From Collinsella sp. (GTDB lineage: Bacteria; Actinomycetota; Coriobacteriia; Coriobacteriales; Coriobacteriaceae), in the NCBI GenBank assembly GCA_019414205.1, contig DXML01000021.1, positions 1 through 64,000 on the forward strand: a stretch of DNA of 64,000 bases, in the 5' to 3' direction. Below the pieces are notes generated by a model. It was not told the DNA's origin. It did no database searches and worked only from the letters and a program-made list of their open reading frames with translations. Shown piece by piece: positions 23,342 through 32,263 of this stretch. The position numbers were made by a program, and so were the translations under genes. Numbering within the stretch: the first letter of the stretch is position 1; each line of letters begins with the position of its first letter.

Positions 23342-25122
23342 TACTCGTTCAGTAGCCTTACGGCCTCGGCGGCCATGTTCTCGACCGTCATGCCGTTCTG
23401 AGCGAGCAACTCGTTGGGGTCGTAGCGGTCGGGGAAGCCCTTGGCGATGCCAAAGGTGCGCGTGCGCACGGGCGTGCAGGCCAAGTAGCACGCGACACGC
23501 TCGCCCCAGCCACCGTCCAAGATGCCGTCCTCGAGAGTGACGACAACGCGATGCTCGGCGGCAAGACTGTCGAGGAACTCGCGGTCGAGCTCGGTTGCAT
23601 AGCGCGGGTTGACAAGCGTGGCCTCGATGCCGTACTCGGCGGTCAGACGGTTTGCCACGCGCTCGCCCAGCTCAAAGAAATCGCCGAGCGCGAGCACTGC
23701 TACGTCTCGACCCTGGCGCACCACGTTGTAGCGAACGGCGCTGTAGTCGGTGTCTTCGGCAGGCGCAAGGTCGGGGCGGCTTACCAGGCCGATGCCCGGT
23801 ACACGAATCGCCACGGGATGCTCGCGGTGGTCGAGCGACCAGCTCAGCATGGACAGATATTCCTCCATGCAGGCCGGAGCCAAGTAGTGCATGTTGGGAA
23901 GACCGCCCAGCATGGAAATATCAAAGAACGAGAGGTGCGTCTCGGACGTGGTGCCAAAGATCGACGCACCAAACACCAAAATGGTCGCCGGGGCGTCGTT
24001 GAGGCACAGGTCGTGCCACAGCTCGTCGTAGGCGCGCTGCAAAAACGTGCCGTACACACCAAAGACTGGCTTGGCGCCCGAGCGCGCAAGCGCGGTGGCA
24101 AAGGTCACGGCGTGCTCCTCGGCAATGCCCACGTCAACAAACTGCTTGCCTGCCGCGGCGCGAAGCTCGGGCGTAAAGCCCATGATGTAGGGCGTTGCGG
24201 CCGTGATGCCCACAACCTGCGGATCGCGCTCTATGGCAGCGCTCAGGGCCTCGCCCGTAATGTCGGCATAGGTGCGCGGCGCAGGCTCGCTCGGATGGCC
24301 CGGGCAGAGCTTGCGCCCAGTCGCCATGTCAAACGGACCTACATGATGCCAGCGCTCGGGGTCGCTCTGGGCCGGCTCAAAGCCCTTGCCCTTCGCGGTG
24401 GAGACGTGCAGCACGATGGGATGATCGATATCGCGCAGTTCCTGCAGCACGTCGACTAGGGCCAACACATCGTTACCGGCGTCCAGATAGCGGTAGTCGA
24501 GCCCCATCGCGCGGAAAACGTTGCGCTCACAGGTGCCGTTGCTGGCGCGCAGCTCGGCCAGATTGCGATACAGGCCGCCATGGTTCTCGGCAATGGACTG
24601 GTCGTTGTCATTGACGACGATGATCAAGTTGCTGTCGAGCTCGGCGGCATTGTTGAAGCCCTCAAACGCCAGACCGCCCGAAAGCGAACCGTCGCCAATG
24701 ATGGTGATGACGTTGTACGCATCGCCCGCCAGGTCACGAGCGTGCGCCAAGCCGCAGCCCAGGCTCACCGATGTGGAGGTGTGCCCCATGGCAAACAGGT
24801 CGTGTTCGGACTCGTTGGGATTGGCAAAGCCAGAGGCCTCGCCGTAGCGTGCCGGGTCGATATAAGTGTACGCGCGCCCAGTCAGCGCCTTGTGGGCATA
24901 GGTCTGGTGCGACACGTCAAAGACAATTTTGTCGGTGGGGGAGTTAAACACGCGATGGAGCGCAACCGTAAGCTCAACGACGCCCAGGTTGGGGGCAACG
25001 TGCCCGCCGACGGCGGCGGAGCTTTCGAGGATGGCGTGGCGGATCTCGCCGCAGAGCAGCGGAAGCTCGGCGCGATCGAGAGCCTTGACGTCCTCGGGCG
25101 TTGTCGTTTGCGTAAGCAGCAT
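23341..25122 (-). CDS. dxs: 1-deoxy-D-xylulose-5-phosphate synthase
   Basis: A 593-residue thiamine-diphosphate enzyme that condenses pyruvate with glyceraldehyde 3-phosphate, the first step of the methylerythritol phosphate isoprenoid pathway. FDVSHQTYAHKAL near residue 68, IIGDGSLSGGLAFEG (cofactor and Mg binding), and the transketolase-type C-terminal domain are clear. It is slightly shorter than the common 620 residues. It stands as a single gene with a strong terminator, divergent from the HD-domain gene. Confidence 0.93.
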   Translation of the reverse strand: MLLTQTTTPEDVKALDRAELPLLCGEIRHAILESSAAVGGHVAPNLGVVELTVALHRVFNSPTDKIVFDVSHQTYAHKALTGRAYTYIDPARYGEASGFANPNESEHDLFAMGHTSTSVSLGCGLAHARDLAGDAYNVITIIGDGSLSGGLAFEGFNNAAELDSNLIIVVNDNDQSIAENHGGLYRNLAELRASNGTCERNVFRAMGLDYRYLDAGNDVLALVDVLQELRDIDHPIVLHVSTAKGKGFEPAQSDPERWHHVGPFDMATGRKLCPGHPSEPAPRTYADITGEALSAAIERDPQVVGITAATPYIMGFTPELRAAAGKQFVDVGIAEEHAVTFATALARSGAKPVFGVYGTFLQRAYDELWHDLCLNDAPATILVFGASIFGTTSETHLSFFDISMLGGLPNMHYLAPACMEEYLSMLSWSLDHREHPVAIRVPGIGLVSRPDLAPAEDTDYSAVRYNVVRQGRDVAVLALGDFFELGERVANRLTAEYGIEATLVNPRYATELDREFLDSLAAEHRVVVTLEDGILDGGWGERVACYLACTPVRTRTFGIAKGFPDRYDPNELLAQNGMTVENMAAEAVRLLNE

Positions 25123-25350
25123 CGTTGTGGGTTACTCCATGCGAATCGTGCGCCGGCACTCCCTCGGCCGGCACAATTGCACAAGACAGTCTCGCACATT
25201 TTGGCGTTTGATATGTGACGGCGGCGCGGTAATTCGCCAACTGGTGGGGCAAAACGTTTTGTCCGATGCCATACTGATAAGTTCCATGATGATTTTATTC
25301 ATTGCGTGCAGGCTGTGGCTTGCCGCCGAGCGCCGCCGGAAGGAGGCCGC

Positions 25351-25887
25351 ATGTCCGATACCGTTCGTGCCGAGAAAATCGCGTGCGAAGTAGACCATGC
25401 TGCCCGTCAACTGGCACAGGAGGGCCGTTTGGACCTGACGCGCGAGTTTATCCAGCATGGCGATGTGACGGTGTATACGCATGTGACCTCGGTGGCGCGG
25501 GCAAGTCTGTCCTTTGCCGAGCGCCTGGGCCGCGTCGGTATCTCCGTCGACCGCTTGTCGCTGCTGCGCGGGGCCCTGCTGCACGATTACTTTCTCTATG
25601 ACTGGCACGATCCCGACCCAAGCCATCGACTGCATGGCTTTCGGCATCCGTTTTTTGCCCTGGCGCGTGCCGAAGAGGATTATGAGCTGACGTCGCGCGA
25701 GCGGAATATTATCGTACGGCATATGTTTCCGCTGGTACCGGTGCCGCCGACGTGTCGCGAGGCATGGATTGTGTGCCTGGCGGATAAATGGTGCGCGCTG
25801 CGCGAGACGATTGCCGGCCGTCTGCCGCGCAAAGACAGGGCGGACGATGACGTGAGCAGCGAATCGAACGAAAAGAGGAGAGGGTAG
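25351..25887 (+). CDS. HD-domain phosphohydrolase-like protein
   Basis: The start at 25351 (MSDTVRAEKI) follows AAGGAGG; the frame opens earlier at 25306. The 178-residue product has HD metal-binding features at H44, H78-D79 (LLHDYFLYDWH) and a later VRHMFP His. HD proteins of this size hydrolyse nucleotide or phosphate esters; the substrate is unknown. It is 3 bases from the next gene, which encodes a CmpB-like membrane protein, so the pair form an operon. Confidence 0.8.
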   Translation: MSDTVRAEKIACEVDHAARQLAQEGRLDLTREFIQHGDVTVYTHVTSVARASLSFAERLGRVGISVDRLSLLRGALLHDYFLYDWHDPDPSHRLHGFRHPFFALARAEEDYELTSRERNIIVRHMFPLVPVPPTCREAWIVCLADKWCALRETIAGRLPRKDRADDDVSSESNEKRRG

Positions 25888-25890
25888 ACG

Positions 25891-26910
25891 GTGGGAACCG
25901 CGATCGACATGGCATTTGACGGCGCGACGCTTGCCGCCTGTCCGCTCTCGGCGCTGGTACTCTCGTTTGCCTTCTACGGTTTTTGCGGCTGGGTATGGGA
26001 GTCGACAGTCTGCGCCATGCTCAACCACGGACGCTTTGCCAACAGCGGCTTTTTGCTAGGGCCGTGTTGTCCCATCTACGGTGCGGGCGGCATCGCGTGC
26101 TGGTTGCTGCTGCGTGGAATCCCAGACGCCTCGAGCCAGTTTGTCGCTGCCGCGCTCGTATGCAGCGTGATCGAATATAGTGTGGGCGTGCTGTTGGAAA
26201 AAACGACGGGTGCCCGGTTTTGGGATTACTCGCATCTGCCGTTTAACCTGCACGGACGCATCTGCCTGTACTGGGCCTGCGCGTTTGGCTTGGGTGCGTT
26301 GTGTATTTGCCGTTTAGTGGAGCCGGCATTGCTGGGGCTGCTTGGCCATCTGCCGGTGCTGATTGTGCGGCTGTCCGCCTTTATCGTCGCGGTCGCGATG
26401 ATGGTCGATGCGGTGTGCTCGTTGGCCAGCTGGCGCCGCCTGTCCGATCAGCTTGAGCGTGTGCGTGCCGACCTTGCCGACCGCATCAATGAGTCGCTTG
26501 CCGACGCCTCCGACTCTATGCTCGAACGTATTCCCGATTCGGCGATCGACTCGGTGGCGCAGACGCACATCCGTAGCCGTGCCGTTAACGCGTGGCTGGC
26601 CGAGCTGGGTGACGCCGCGCTCGATGCCCTGCGCGAGAAGGCTTCGATGCCGACGTTTATCTCGGATGGTGCTCGCGGCCTGGCGCTCGCTGCCCGCCGC
26701 GTTGCCGATGTCGCGCCGAGCATGCCGCGCCCGTCGCTCAGTCGTCGCCTTGCCGGCAAGCGCATGAGCCGTCCGGTGCCGAGTGTGTCGCTCAGCCGTC
26801 GTGACCTGCGCTTCTTTAACGCCTTCCCGCGTCTGCGCATCAATCGCTACGAGGGCGTCATCCGAGCTACCGACCTCCGCGACCGAGCCCGCGAGCTGTT
26901 CCGCCGCTAG
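25891..26910 (+). CDS. CmpB-like (putative ABC-transporter type IV) membrane protein
   Basis: A 339-residue protein. The first 190 residues have about five membrane spans with the PF06541-type pattern FYGFCGWVWES, FANSGFLLGPCCPIYG and FWDYSHLPFNLHGRICL. The remaining 150 residues are cytoplasmic and rich in Ala, Arg and Ser, with LRFFNAFPRLRINRY near the end. The start is GTG 25891 with GGAGAGGG upstream; ATG 25909 is an alternative. Despite the domain title, no transport role has been shown, and pairing with an HD protein is frequent in Gram-positive anaerobes. Confidence 0.75.
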   Translation: MGTAIDMAFDGATLAACPLSALVLSFAFYGFCGWVWESTVCAMLNHGRFANSGFLLGPCCPIYGAGGIACWLLLRGIPDASSQFVAAALVCSVIEYSVGVLLEKTTGARFWDYSHLPFNLHGRICLYWACAFGLGALCICRLVEPALLGLLGHLPVLIVRLSAFIVAVAMMVDAVCSLASWRRLSDQLERVRADLADRINESLADASDSMLERIPDSAIDSVAQTHIRSRAVNAWLAELGDAALDALREKASMPTFISDGARGLALAARRVADVAPSMPRPSLSRRLAGKRMSRPVPSVSLSRRDLRFFNAFPRLRINRYEGVIRATDLRDRARELFRR

Positions 26911-27108
26911 CCGGGACGGGCGTGTTTGCGGCTTCCTTGCTCGCGTATTTCCCGTTCGTTTCGCGCCCGTTGCCGCGCCGTTTCCAAGATTGCGGCACCG
27001 TTTCCATTCGACAACGCAGCGTTTAACAACGCCGTATCTGGTCTACACCAGTTGCCCCTCGGCCGCATCATGAGCGCCGACAACGTTCATGCGACAAAGG
27101 GGGAGCGA

Positions 27109-28386
27109 ATGTACGATACGGGATCGACAACGTTTATGCTCATCTGCACCATGCTCGTGTTTTTAATGACACCGGGTCTGGCGTTTTTCTATGGCGGCCT
27201 GTCCAGGCGCAAAAATGTCATCAACACCATGCTTATGTGCTTTGGCGCCATTGGCCTGGTTGGTGTGCTGTGGATTGTTGCCGGCTGGTCGCTGGCCTAC
27301 GGTGGCGACGGTTCCAGCCCGTTTATTGGAGGCCTTGACGAGCTGCTGTGCCTGCCGGTGCTCAACCAGGTGCTGCAGGCGGCCGAGGGCAATGCTGCGG
27401 ATGGTGCCGTCTACCCTCAGATCATCAACATCGCCTTCCAGATGGCGTTTGCCATGATCACCGCCGCTATCGTTACGGGCAGTCTGGCAGGCCGCGTTAA
27501 GTTTGGTGCCATGACGGCCTTCCTGGGCATTTGGCTGCTCGTGGTCTATGCGCCGCTCGCCCACATGGTTTGGGGCGGCGATGGTTCCTTTATCGGCGAC
27601 ATCATCGGCGCGCTCGACTTTGCCGGCGGCGACGTGGTACACATTTCGTCCGGTCTCACGGGCCTGATTCTCTGCTTAATGCTCGGCCGTCGTCGCGGCT
27701 TTGGCATGATGAGCTACCGTCCGCATAACGTGCCGTTTGTGGCGCTGGGCGCCGGCCTGCTTTGGTTTGGCTGGTTTGGCTTTAACGGCGGCAGCGAGTT
27801 TAAGGCCGACGCCGTGGCGGCGCTCGCCATCCTCAACACCGTGACGGCCAGCGCGGCGGGCATGGTCTCGTGGCTTGCCGTCGAGCGCGTGCACACCGGT
27901 CGCCCCACGCTGGTGGGTGCCAGCACCGGTCTGGTTGCGGGCCTTGTGGTGGTCACGCCGGGTGCGGGCTTTGTCGAGCCGTGGGCAGCGCTGGTCATGG
28001 GCCTGATCGTCTCGCCCGTCTGTTACCTGGCCATCAGCCATCTTAAGACCAAGTTTGGCTACGACGATGCGCTCGACGCGTTCGGTTGCCACGGTATCGG
28101 CGGCATCTTGGGCGGTGTGCTCACGGGCCTGTTCTGCGTGCCGGAGCTCTCGTGGACCGGTAAGGGCGGCCTGTTCTACACGGGCGACGTGTCGCTGCTT
28201 GTCTCGCAGGTTCTGGGCATTGTGGTGACGGTCGTTATTGTGCTGGTGCTCGACTTGGTGATCGCCGCGGTGGTCAAGGCACTGTTCCACGGCAGCCTGC
28301 GTGTGGACGAGGCCGACGAGGCGCTGGGCCTGGATGCCAGCCAGCACGGCGAGAGCGCATATCCTTCGTTCTCCGGACTCGATTAG
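27109..28386 (+). CDS. amtB: Ammonium transporter
   Basis: The start is placed at 27109 (MYDTGSTTFML) with GGGGGAG upstream, matching the usual Amt N-terminus; the frame runs open from 26926. The 425-residue protein has eleven expected membrane spans, the FYGGLSRRKNVINTML pore segment, and twin-His region residues in VHISSGLTGL and FGCHGIGGILGG. It conducts ammonia/ammonium. The P-II gene follows, separated by a large hairpin, the standard amtB-glnK arrangement. Confidence 0.95.
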   Translation: MYDTGSTTFMLICTMLVFLMTPGLAFFYGGLSRRKNVINTMLMCFGAIGLVGVLWIVAGWSLAYGGDGSSPFIGGLDELLCLPVLNQVLQAAEGNAADGAVYPQIINIAFQMAFAMITAAIVTGSLAGRVKFGAMTAFLGIWLLVVYAPLAHMVWGGDGSFIGDIIGALDFAGGDVVHISSGLTGLILCLMLGRRRGFGMMSYRPHNVPFVALGAGLLWFGWFGFNGGSEFKADAVAALAILNTVTASAAGMVSWLAVERVHTGRPTLVGASTGLVAGLVVVTPGAGFVEPWAALVMGLIVSPVCYLAISHLKTKFGYDDALDAFGCHGIGGILGGVLTGLFCVPELSWTGKGGLFYTGDVSLLVSQVLGIVVTVVIVLVLDLVIAAVVKALFHGSLRVDEADEALGLDASQHGESAYPSFSGLD

Positions 28387-28388
28387 CA

Positions 28389-28496
28389 GCACGGCTTTCC
28401 CAGGCACCCGACCTTGCCCCTCAAACCGTCGCTTGCGTACCGAAGTACGCGGCGCTCCTCTTTCGGGGCAATCTCGGGCACCTGGAAAACCCGTGC
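28389..28496. repeat. 108-base hairpin between amtB and glnK
   Basis: A 32-base arm (28389-28420) and its opposing arm (28465-28496) match at about 26 positions. The tip contains GCGTAC-CGAA-GTACGC. It sits in the operon rather than at its end, so it could reduce read-through into glnK or protect the upstream message. Confidence 0.6.
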
Positions 28497-28542
28497 CATG
28501 TGAAGGACAATTCATTTCTTTTATTGAAGAGAGGAATTCACT

Positions 28543-28881
28543 ATGAAGAAAATTACGGCTATCGTGCGCCAGGAGAAGCTTGAGGTTCTCAAAGATGCGC
28601 TGTTTGCTGCTGATGTTCGCGGCATGACTATCAACCAGGTGCAGGGCTGCGGTGCACAGCATGGCTGGAAGGAATACGTTCGCGGCAACGAACTGCTCGT
28701 CAATACCATCCCCAAGGTGCAGTTCACCCTCATCTGCGCCGATGAACATGTCGACGGCATTGTCGACATCATCTGCAACGCTGCTCGCACCGGTGCCGTT
28801 GGAGACGGCAAGATTTGGGTCGAGCCGGTCGAAGAGGTCATCCGCATACGCACCGGCGAACACGGCCCCGCCGCGGTGTAG
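28543..28881 (+). CDS. glnK: P-II nitrogen regulator without the uridylylation tyrosine
   Basis: A 112-residue trimeric P-II protein that senses ATP/ADP and 2-oxoglutarate and gates AmtB. It aligns without gaps to Escherichia coli GlnB over the first 60 residues, yet position 51, the uridylylated Tyr of the T-loop, is Leu (GNELLVN) and position 46 is Val. The T-loop is otherwise full length and the end (GDGKIWVEPVEEVIRIRTGE) is canonical. Control is therefore likely by ligand binding alone, without GlnD-type modification. A strong ribosome binding site (GAGAGGA) precedes the ATG. Confidence 0.93.
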   Translation: MKKITAIVRQEKLEVLKDALFAADVRGMTINQVQGCGAQHGWKEYVRGNELLVNTIPKVQFTLICADEHVDGIVDIICNAARTGAVGDGKIWVEPVEEVIRIRTGEHGPAAV

Positions 28882-28955
28882 AATCGACTGCCTGCCATCC
28901 GCAACGTTAAAATACTGCAATGAGGCACAAGACTTGCGTTGCGGATGGACAGATT

Positions 28956-29618
28956 ATGGGGCGTAATAAATATCCCGAGGAGACGGTCGCGAAGATTCTC
29001 GACGCGGCGCTGGAGCTATTCTGCGCACAGGGTTATGAGGGGACGAGCATTCAAGATATCGTCGACCGCCTCGATGGCATGACCAAGGGCGCTGTCTATC
29101 ATCACTTCAAGAGCAAAGAAGAGATTTTTAACGCTGCTTTCAATCGGGCAATGACTCCGATTGTTGAGCACCGTCGCTCGATGCTTGGCGTCGGTAATAT
29201 GACCGGCGCCCAAAAGCTAAAAAGGCTTTACGCTCCCGAGTCCGTCGTTCCGCAAATTGAACTATGGGCACGCATACATCCTGCGGCAGATCCGGTAAAA
29301 AGCTCGCGTCTACTGGCGATGCAGTACCAGGGTTCGTTTGACGAGTCTACCGATGGCTATCTCTTGCCGGTGATCGAGGAGGGCATCGCCGACGGATCCA
29401 TTGCGTGCGAATGCCCGCGCGAAGCGGCGGAGGCCGTATCGTTGCTGGCGAATCTTTGGCTGCTGCCGCTGTTTCGTCCGCTTGAACCCAAGGATCGAAT
29501 GCTCGCTCGCGCTCAATGTTTGGCGCAGATGGCCTCTGCGGTGGGACTCGATTTGGGCGAGGAAGTGCTCCAGACAACGGCACGGATTTGGGACGTATGG
29601 GACCGTGCCGGGTGGTAA
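28956..29618 (+). CDS. TetR-family regulator
   Basis: A 220-residue repressor from ATG 28956 (MGRNKYPEETVAKIL). The TetR DNA-binding domain covers about 10-58, with LFCAQGYEGTSIQDIVDRLDGMTKGAVYHHFKSKEEIF in part. The C-terminal half is a helical ligand domain without a known subgroup signature. It is followed by a terminator, two operator-like GTAT repeats and an MFS gene, so it likely represses that transporter. Earlier in-frame start at 28920 is less likely. Confidence 0.85.
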   Translation: MGRNKYPEETVAKILDAALELFCAQGYEGTSIQDIVDRLDGMTKGAVYHHFKSKEEIFNAAFNRAMTPIVEHRRSMLGVGNMTGAQKLKRLYAPESVVPQIELWARIHPAADPVKSSRLLAMQYQGSFDESTDGYLLPVIEEGIADGSIACECPREAAEAVSLLANLWLLPLFRPLEPKDRMLARAQCLAQMASAVGLDLGEEVLQTTARIWDVWDRAGW

Positions 29619-29651
29619 TATAGATACTGACGGTATGTAATTGATTTGAGA

Positions 29652-29674
29652 GGGCAGCTTCGGCTGCCCTTTTC
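29652..29674 (+). terminator. Intrinsic terminator
   Basis: GGGCAGC-TTCG-GCTGCCC followed by TTTT; short, stable tetraloop stem after the TetR gene. Confidence 0.85.
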
Positions 29675-29684
29675 AAGTCGATAA

Positions 29685-29705
29685 ATACATACTAGCGGTA
29701 TGTAT
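29685..29705 (+). promoter_or_regulatory. TetR-type operator before the MFS gene
   Basis: ATACATAC-TAGCG-GTATGTAT is a perfect 8-bp inverted repeat with a 5-base centre. A shorter match, ATAC-TGACG-GTAT, lies at 29624-29636. Both flank the terminator and lie where the transporter promoter must be. Confidence 0.55.
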
Positions 29706-29727
29706 GGGGGGCGGACTTATAGCTGGA

Positions 29728-30981
29728 ATGCGGTGGAGTGGCGTCTCGTTGGCGCAAAAAACAGTGCGATCTATCAGGCTTTTCGGTCTTCTTGTTGCGC
29801 AGTTGTGCACGTATTCGATGCTGTCGGCGCTGTGCTTTGCGTATCCGCTTTACTTGTTCGATTGCAGTGGATCGTCAACGTTATATGGCGTCGTCGTGGC
29901 GATAGCGTTCATACCCGGCGTACTCGCAACTCCGGTTGGCGGAATCTTGGCGGATAGGGGAAGACATCGCGAGGTCCTCGTGGCCCTCGGCATTGCTCTG
30001 ATGACCGCATCACTGCTGTCTATCCCCATGAAGTGCTCATTGCCTCTTGCGGTCGTCGTAGTAGCGATACTTTGTGCTCAATATGGCGTTCAATCGCTGC
30101 TAAAGCCAATACTCCAAATTGAGACGGTGCGCATGGCGGGTGAAAAGAAGGTCGAGCAGGCCACTGCATTGGTTTCGCAGGTGACCATGGTGAGCAATAT
30201 CTTGGGTCCTGTGGTCGGGACGGCAGTCTATGGGTGCTTTGGCATCGATGCTCTCTGCACAACCGCGTCGGTGGCGTTTGCGATGTCAGCTCTGTTGTTT
30301 GGGGGCGCGCTCAAGCAAAATGCCTCATCTGAAACGATGGGAGACGGCGCGACTCGCATGACATGCCGAAACGATTTTCGGGAGTCGATTCGGTATCTGC
30401 TGCAAAATGCATCATTGGTCGCCGTGATTTTGCTTGCGGCCGTTTTAAACCTTGCGTTGGTTGGGCTAACGATTGGCGCTCCCATTATTGTTACAAAGCA
30501 TCTCGGCATGCAATCGTCCTGCGTTGGGATGGTTGAGGTTGCTCTGGGCTTGGGTGGTCTTACCGGCAGTGGCTTGGTCGGCATTTGGCCGCATCGCTTT
30601 TCTCTCAATGGCATATGTCGATATGTTGCGATGATCTGTTTAGGAGTCGTACCGATTATTGTCACGCTACTGTTCGGCGCAGATGTATGCGTGTTCACCG
30701 TGTTTGCGGTTGGTTCGGCATGGGTCATGGTGTGGGCAAGCATTGCGTCGGTTGAAATCATCGCGTTTGTTCAGTGGGCAGCGCCAAAGGAACTTTGCGG
30801 AAAAGTGCTGGCACTCGTTTATATGACGCTTTCCTGTGCAACGCCTATTGGCCAATTGGTTTACGGGCTCGCATATGATCGATGGACACCGGCGATTGTA
30901 TTCGCAGGCATGCTGGCGGTGCTGACGTTGACGACGGCGCTGTTTTATCGGCTGAAAAGTCGCTTGTGGCGATTGTTTTAA
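29728..30981 (+). CDS. Major facilitator superfamily transporter
   Basis: About 418 residues with twelve predicted membrane spans. The segment GILADRGRHREVL between spans 2 and 3 is the MFS motif A loop, which supports a drug or small-molecule exporter. The start is uncertain: ATG 29704 lies within the operator and lacks a ribosome binding site, ATG 29728 has a weak one, and a TTG at 29749 is possible. It is probably induced when the adjacent TetR protein binds ligand. The substrate is unknown. Confidence 0.8.
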   Translation: MRWSGVSLAQKTVRSIRLFGLLVAQLCTYSMLSALCFAYPLYLFDCSGSSTLYGVVVAIAFIPGVLATPVGGILADRGRHREVLVALGIALMTASLLSIPMKCSLPLAVVVVAILCAQYGVQSLLKPILQIETVRMAGEKKVEQATALVSQVTMVSNILGPVVGTAVYGCFGIDALCTTASVAFAMSALLFGGALKQNASSETMGDGATRMTCRNDFRESIRYLLQNASLVAVILLAAVLNLALVGLTIGAPIIVTKHLGMQSSCVGMVEVALGLGGLTGSGLVGIWPHRFSLNGICRYVAMICLGVVPIIVTLLFGADVCVFTVFAVGSAWVMVWASIASVEIIAFVQWAAPKELCGKVLALVYMTLSCATPIGQLVYGLAYDRWTPAIVFAGMLAVLTLTTALFYRLKSRLWRLF

Positions 30982-31042
30982 CGCGCTGGGGCACCATGAA
31001 TTTGCGGAAGCATTGTCTCACCGCGCCGGGACGCCATTGTTT

Positions 31043-31096
31043 GGGCGTGCCCCTCCTTCGTCTACAATATCGTGCAGACGAAGGAGAGGCACGCCC
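31043..31096 (+). promoter_or_regulatory. 21-bp inverted repeat abutting the HAD gene start codon
   Basis: Arms at 31043-31063 and 31076-31096 match at 20 of 21 positions, with a 12-base loop. The right arm contains the ribosome binding site AAGGAG and ends exactly at the ATG. The left arm ends at a -10-like TACAAT (31063-31068). Depending on where transcription starts, this is either an RNA stem that hides the ribosome binding site or a DNA operator over the promoter. Confidence 0.6.
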
Positions 31097-31954
31097 ATGA
31101 TCAAGATGTTTGCGAGTGACTTAGACGGAACGCTGCTGAACGCCCTGCACGAGGCAGACGGGACCATCCGCCGTGCCATTCGTGAGCTGACCGAGGCTGG
31201 TCTGCATGTGGTTCCCGCGACCGGGCGCTCGACGCTGCCGATTGGCGAGCATGGTTTTACGGGCCTGGCGCTTGACGCCTGCTGCTCTAACGGCTCCATC
31301 GTGCGCGACAGCCATGGAGAGGTGCTCAAGACCTGGACTATCGATCCGCAGATTACCGAGGAGCTGCTCAAGGAGTTTCCGGACATTTGCTTTGATTGCT
31401 CCACGCCCGATGGCATGTTCTCGAGCGGCTCGTTCGAGATGCACCAGGCGGGCTTTAAAAGGGACAGTCCTATCAAGCGCATCGTGATGCGCGGTATGCG
31501 TGCGCGTGGCGGGTACCACGAGGAACAGTATTTCGATCAGTCGATCGGCGATATCTTGCGTCACGATGTATGCAAGATCAATTGTCGCGTGATCTCGCCC
31601 GAGTTGGAGCGCGACCTTAAGGCGTATCTTGCCGAGCGTTCGGACCGCGTGGTCAACGCGCCGTTCGATCCGGTGATGTTCGAGATCACGGACGTGGCAT
31701 GCAACAAGGGCGAGAGTGTGGCCTGGCTGGCGGGCTACTACGGCATTGCCGAGGACGAGGTTGCGGTTTATGGCGACGGCGGAAACGACATCGCCATGCT
31801 CAAGCGTTTCCGCCACAGCTACGCGACCAAAAACGCTAGCGATGCAGCTAAAGCCGCCGCGAGCGCGACCATCGGCAGCTGCATGGTCCACGCCGTTCCC
31901 AAACACATGCTCGCCACCATGCGCAAGCAGAACTCTCACACTGTCATCGAATAA
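31097..31954 (+). CDS. HAD-superfamily Cof-type phosphatase
   Basis: A 285-residue protein starting MIKMFASDLDGTLLN; the first Asp pair of DLDGT is the nucleophile and acid/base. A C2-type cap follows, then NKGESVAWL and GDGGNDIAMLKRF, the last metal-binding motif of IIB HAD enzymes. These dephosphorylate sugar phosphates, flavin nucleotides or pyridoxal phosphate; specificity is not predictable. The start is supported by the adjacent AAGGAG. The gene ends at a REP-like hairpin. Confidence 0.9.
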   Translation: MIKMFASDLDGTLLNALHEADGTIRRAIRELTEAGLHVVPATGRSTLPIGEHGFTGLALDACCSNGSIVRDSHGEVLKTWTIDPQITEELLKEFPDICFDCSTPDGMFSSGSFEMHQAGFKRDSPIKRIVMRGMRARGGYHEEQYFDQSIGDILRHDVCKINCRVISPELERDLKAYLAERSDRVVNAPFDPVMFEITDVACNKGESVAWLAGYYGIAEDEVAVYGDGGNDIAMLKRFRHSYATKNASDAAKAAASATIGSCMVHAVPKHMLATMRKQNSHTVIE

Positions 31955-31984
31955 TGTGACAAAGGGACTGTCCCTTTGTCACAT
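31954..31984. repeat. Hairpin repeat of the TGTGACAAAGGGA family, copy 1
   Basis: ATGTGACAAAGGGA (31954-31967) and its perfect complement (31971-31984) with a CTG loop. It overlaps the HAD stop codon. A diverged copy is at 32668. Confidence 0.8.
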
Positions 31985-32037
31985 GGGGGATACCGGCTTT
32001 TGGCGTATAGGACTATTACGCTTTCGCCACCAACAAA

Positions 32038-32239
32038 TTTCGAGTTATTCGGCCTGTCGGAGGTCGTTAAATGGCTAAAGATGCCCTCTCGGGAACATTC
32101 ATGCCTCTAATGGTGTTTGATTCGGTGACGTAAGTGCGCAAATGGGCATGTATACGCTCAAATAAGGACAAAAACCCTCAGATAATCCCGACGGTGCATT
32201 TATACTACAGAACCAGTAGCGTGGCCGAATAACTCGAAA
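32038..32239. repeat. About 200-bp non-coding element bounded by 17-bp inverted repeats
   Basis: TTTCGAGTTATTCGGCC at 32038-32054 is repeated in perfect inverted orientation at 32223-32239. The interior has no ORF of note and a TATACT near 32200. It may be a miniature transposable element or a structured RNA gene. Confidence 0.5.
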
Positions 32240-32263
32240 AATGTAGGTGGCAGTTCGGCGACA

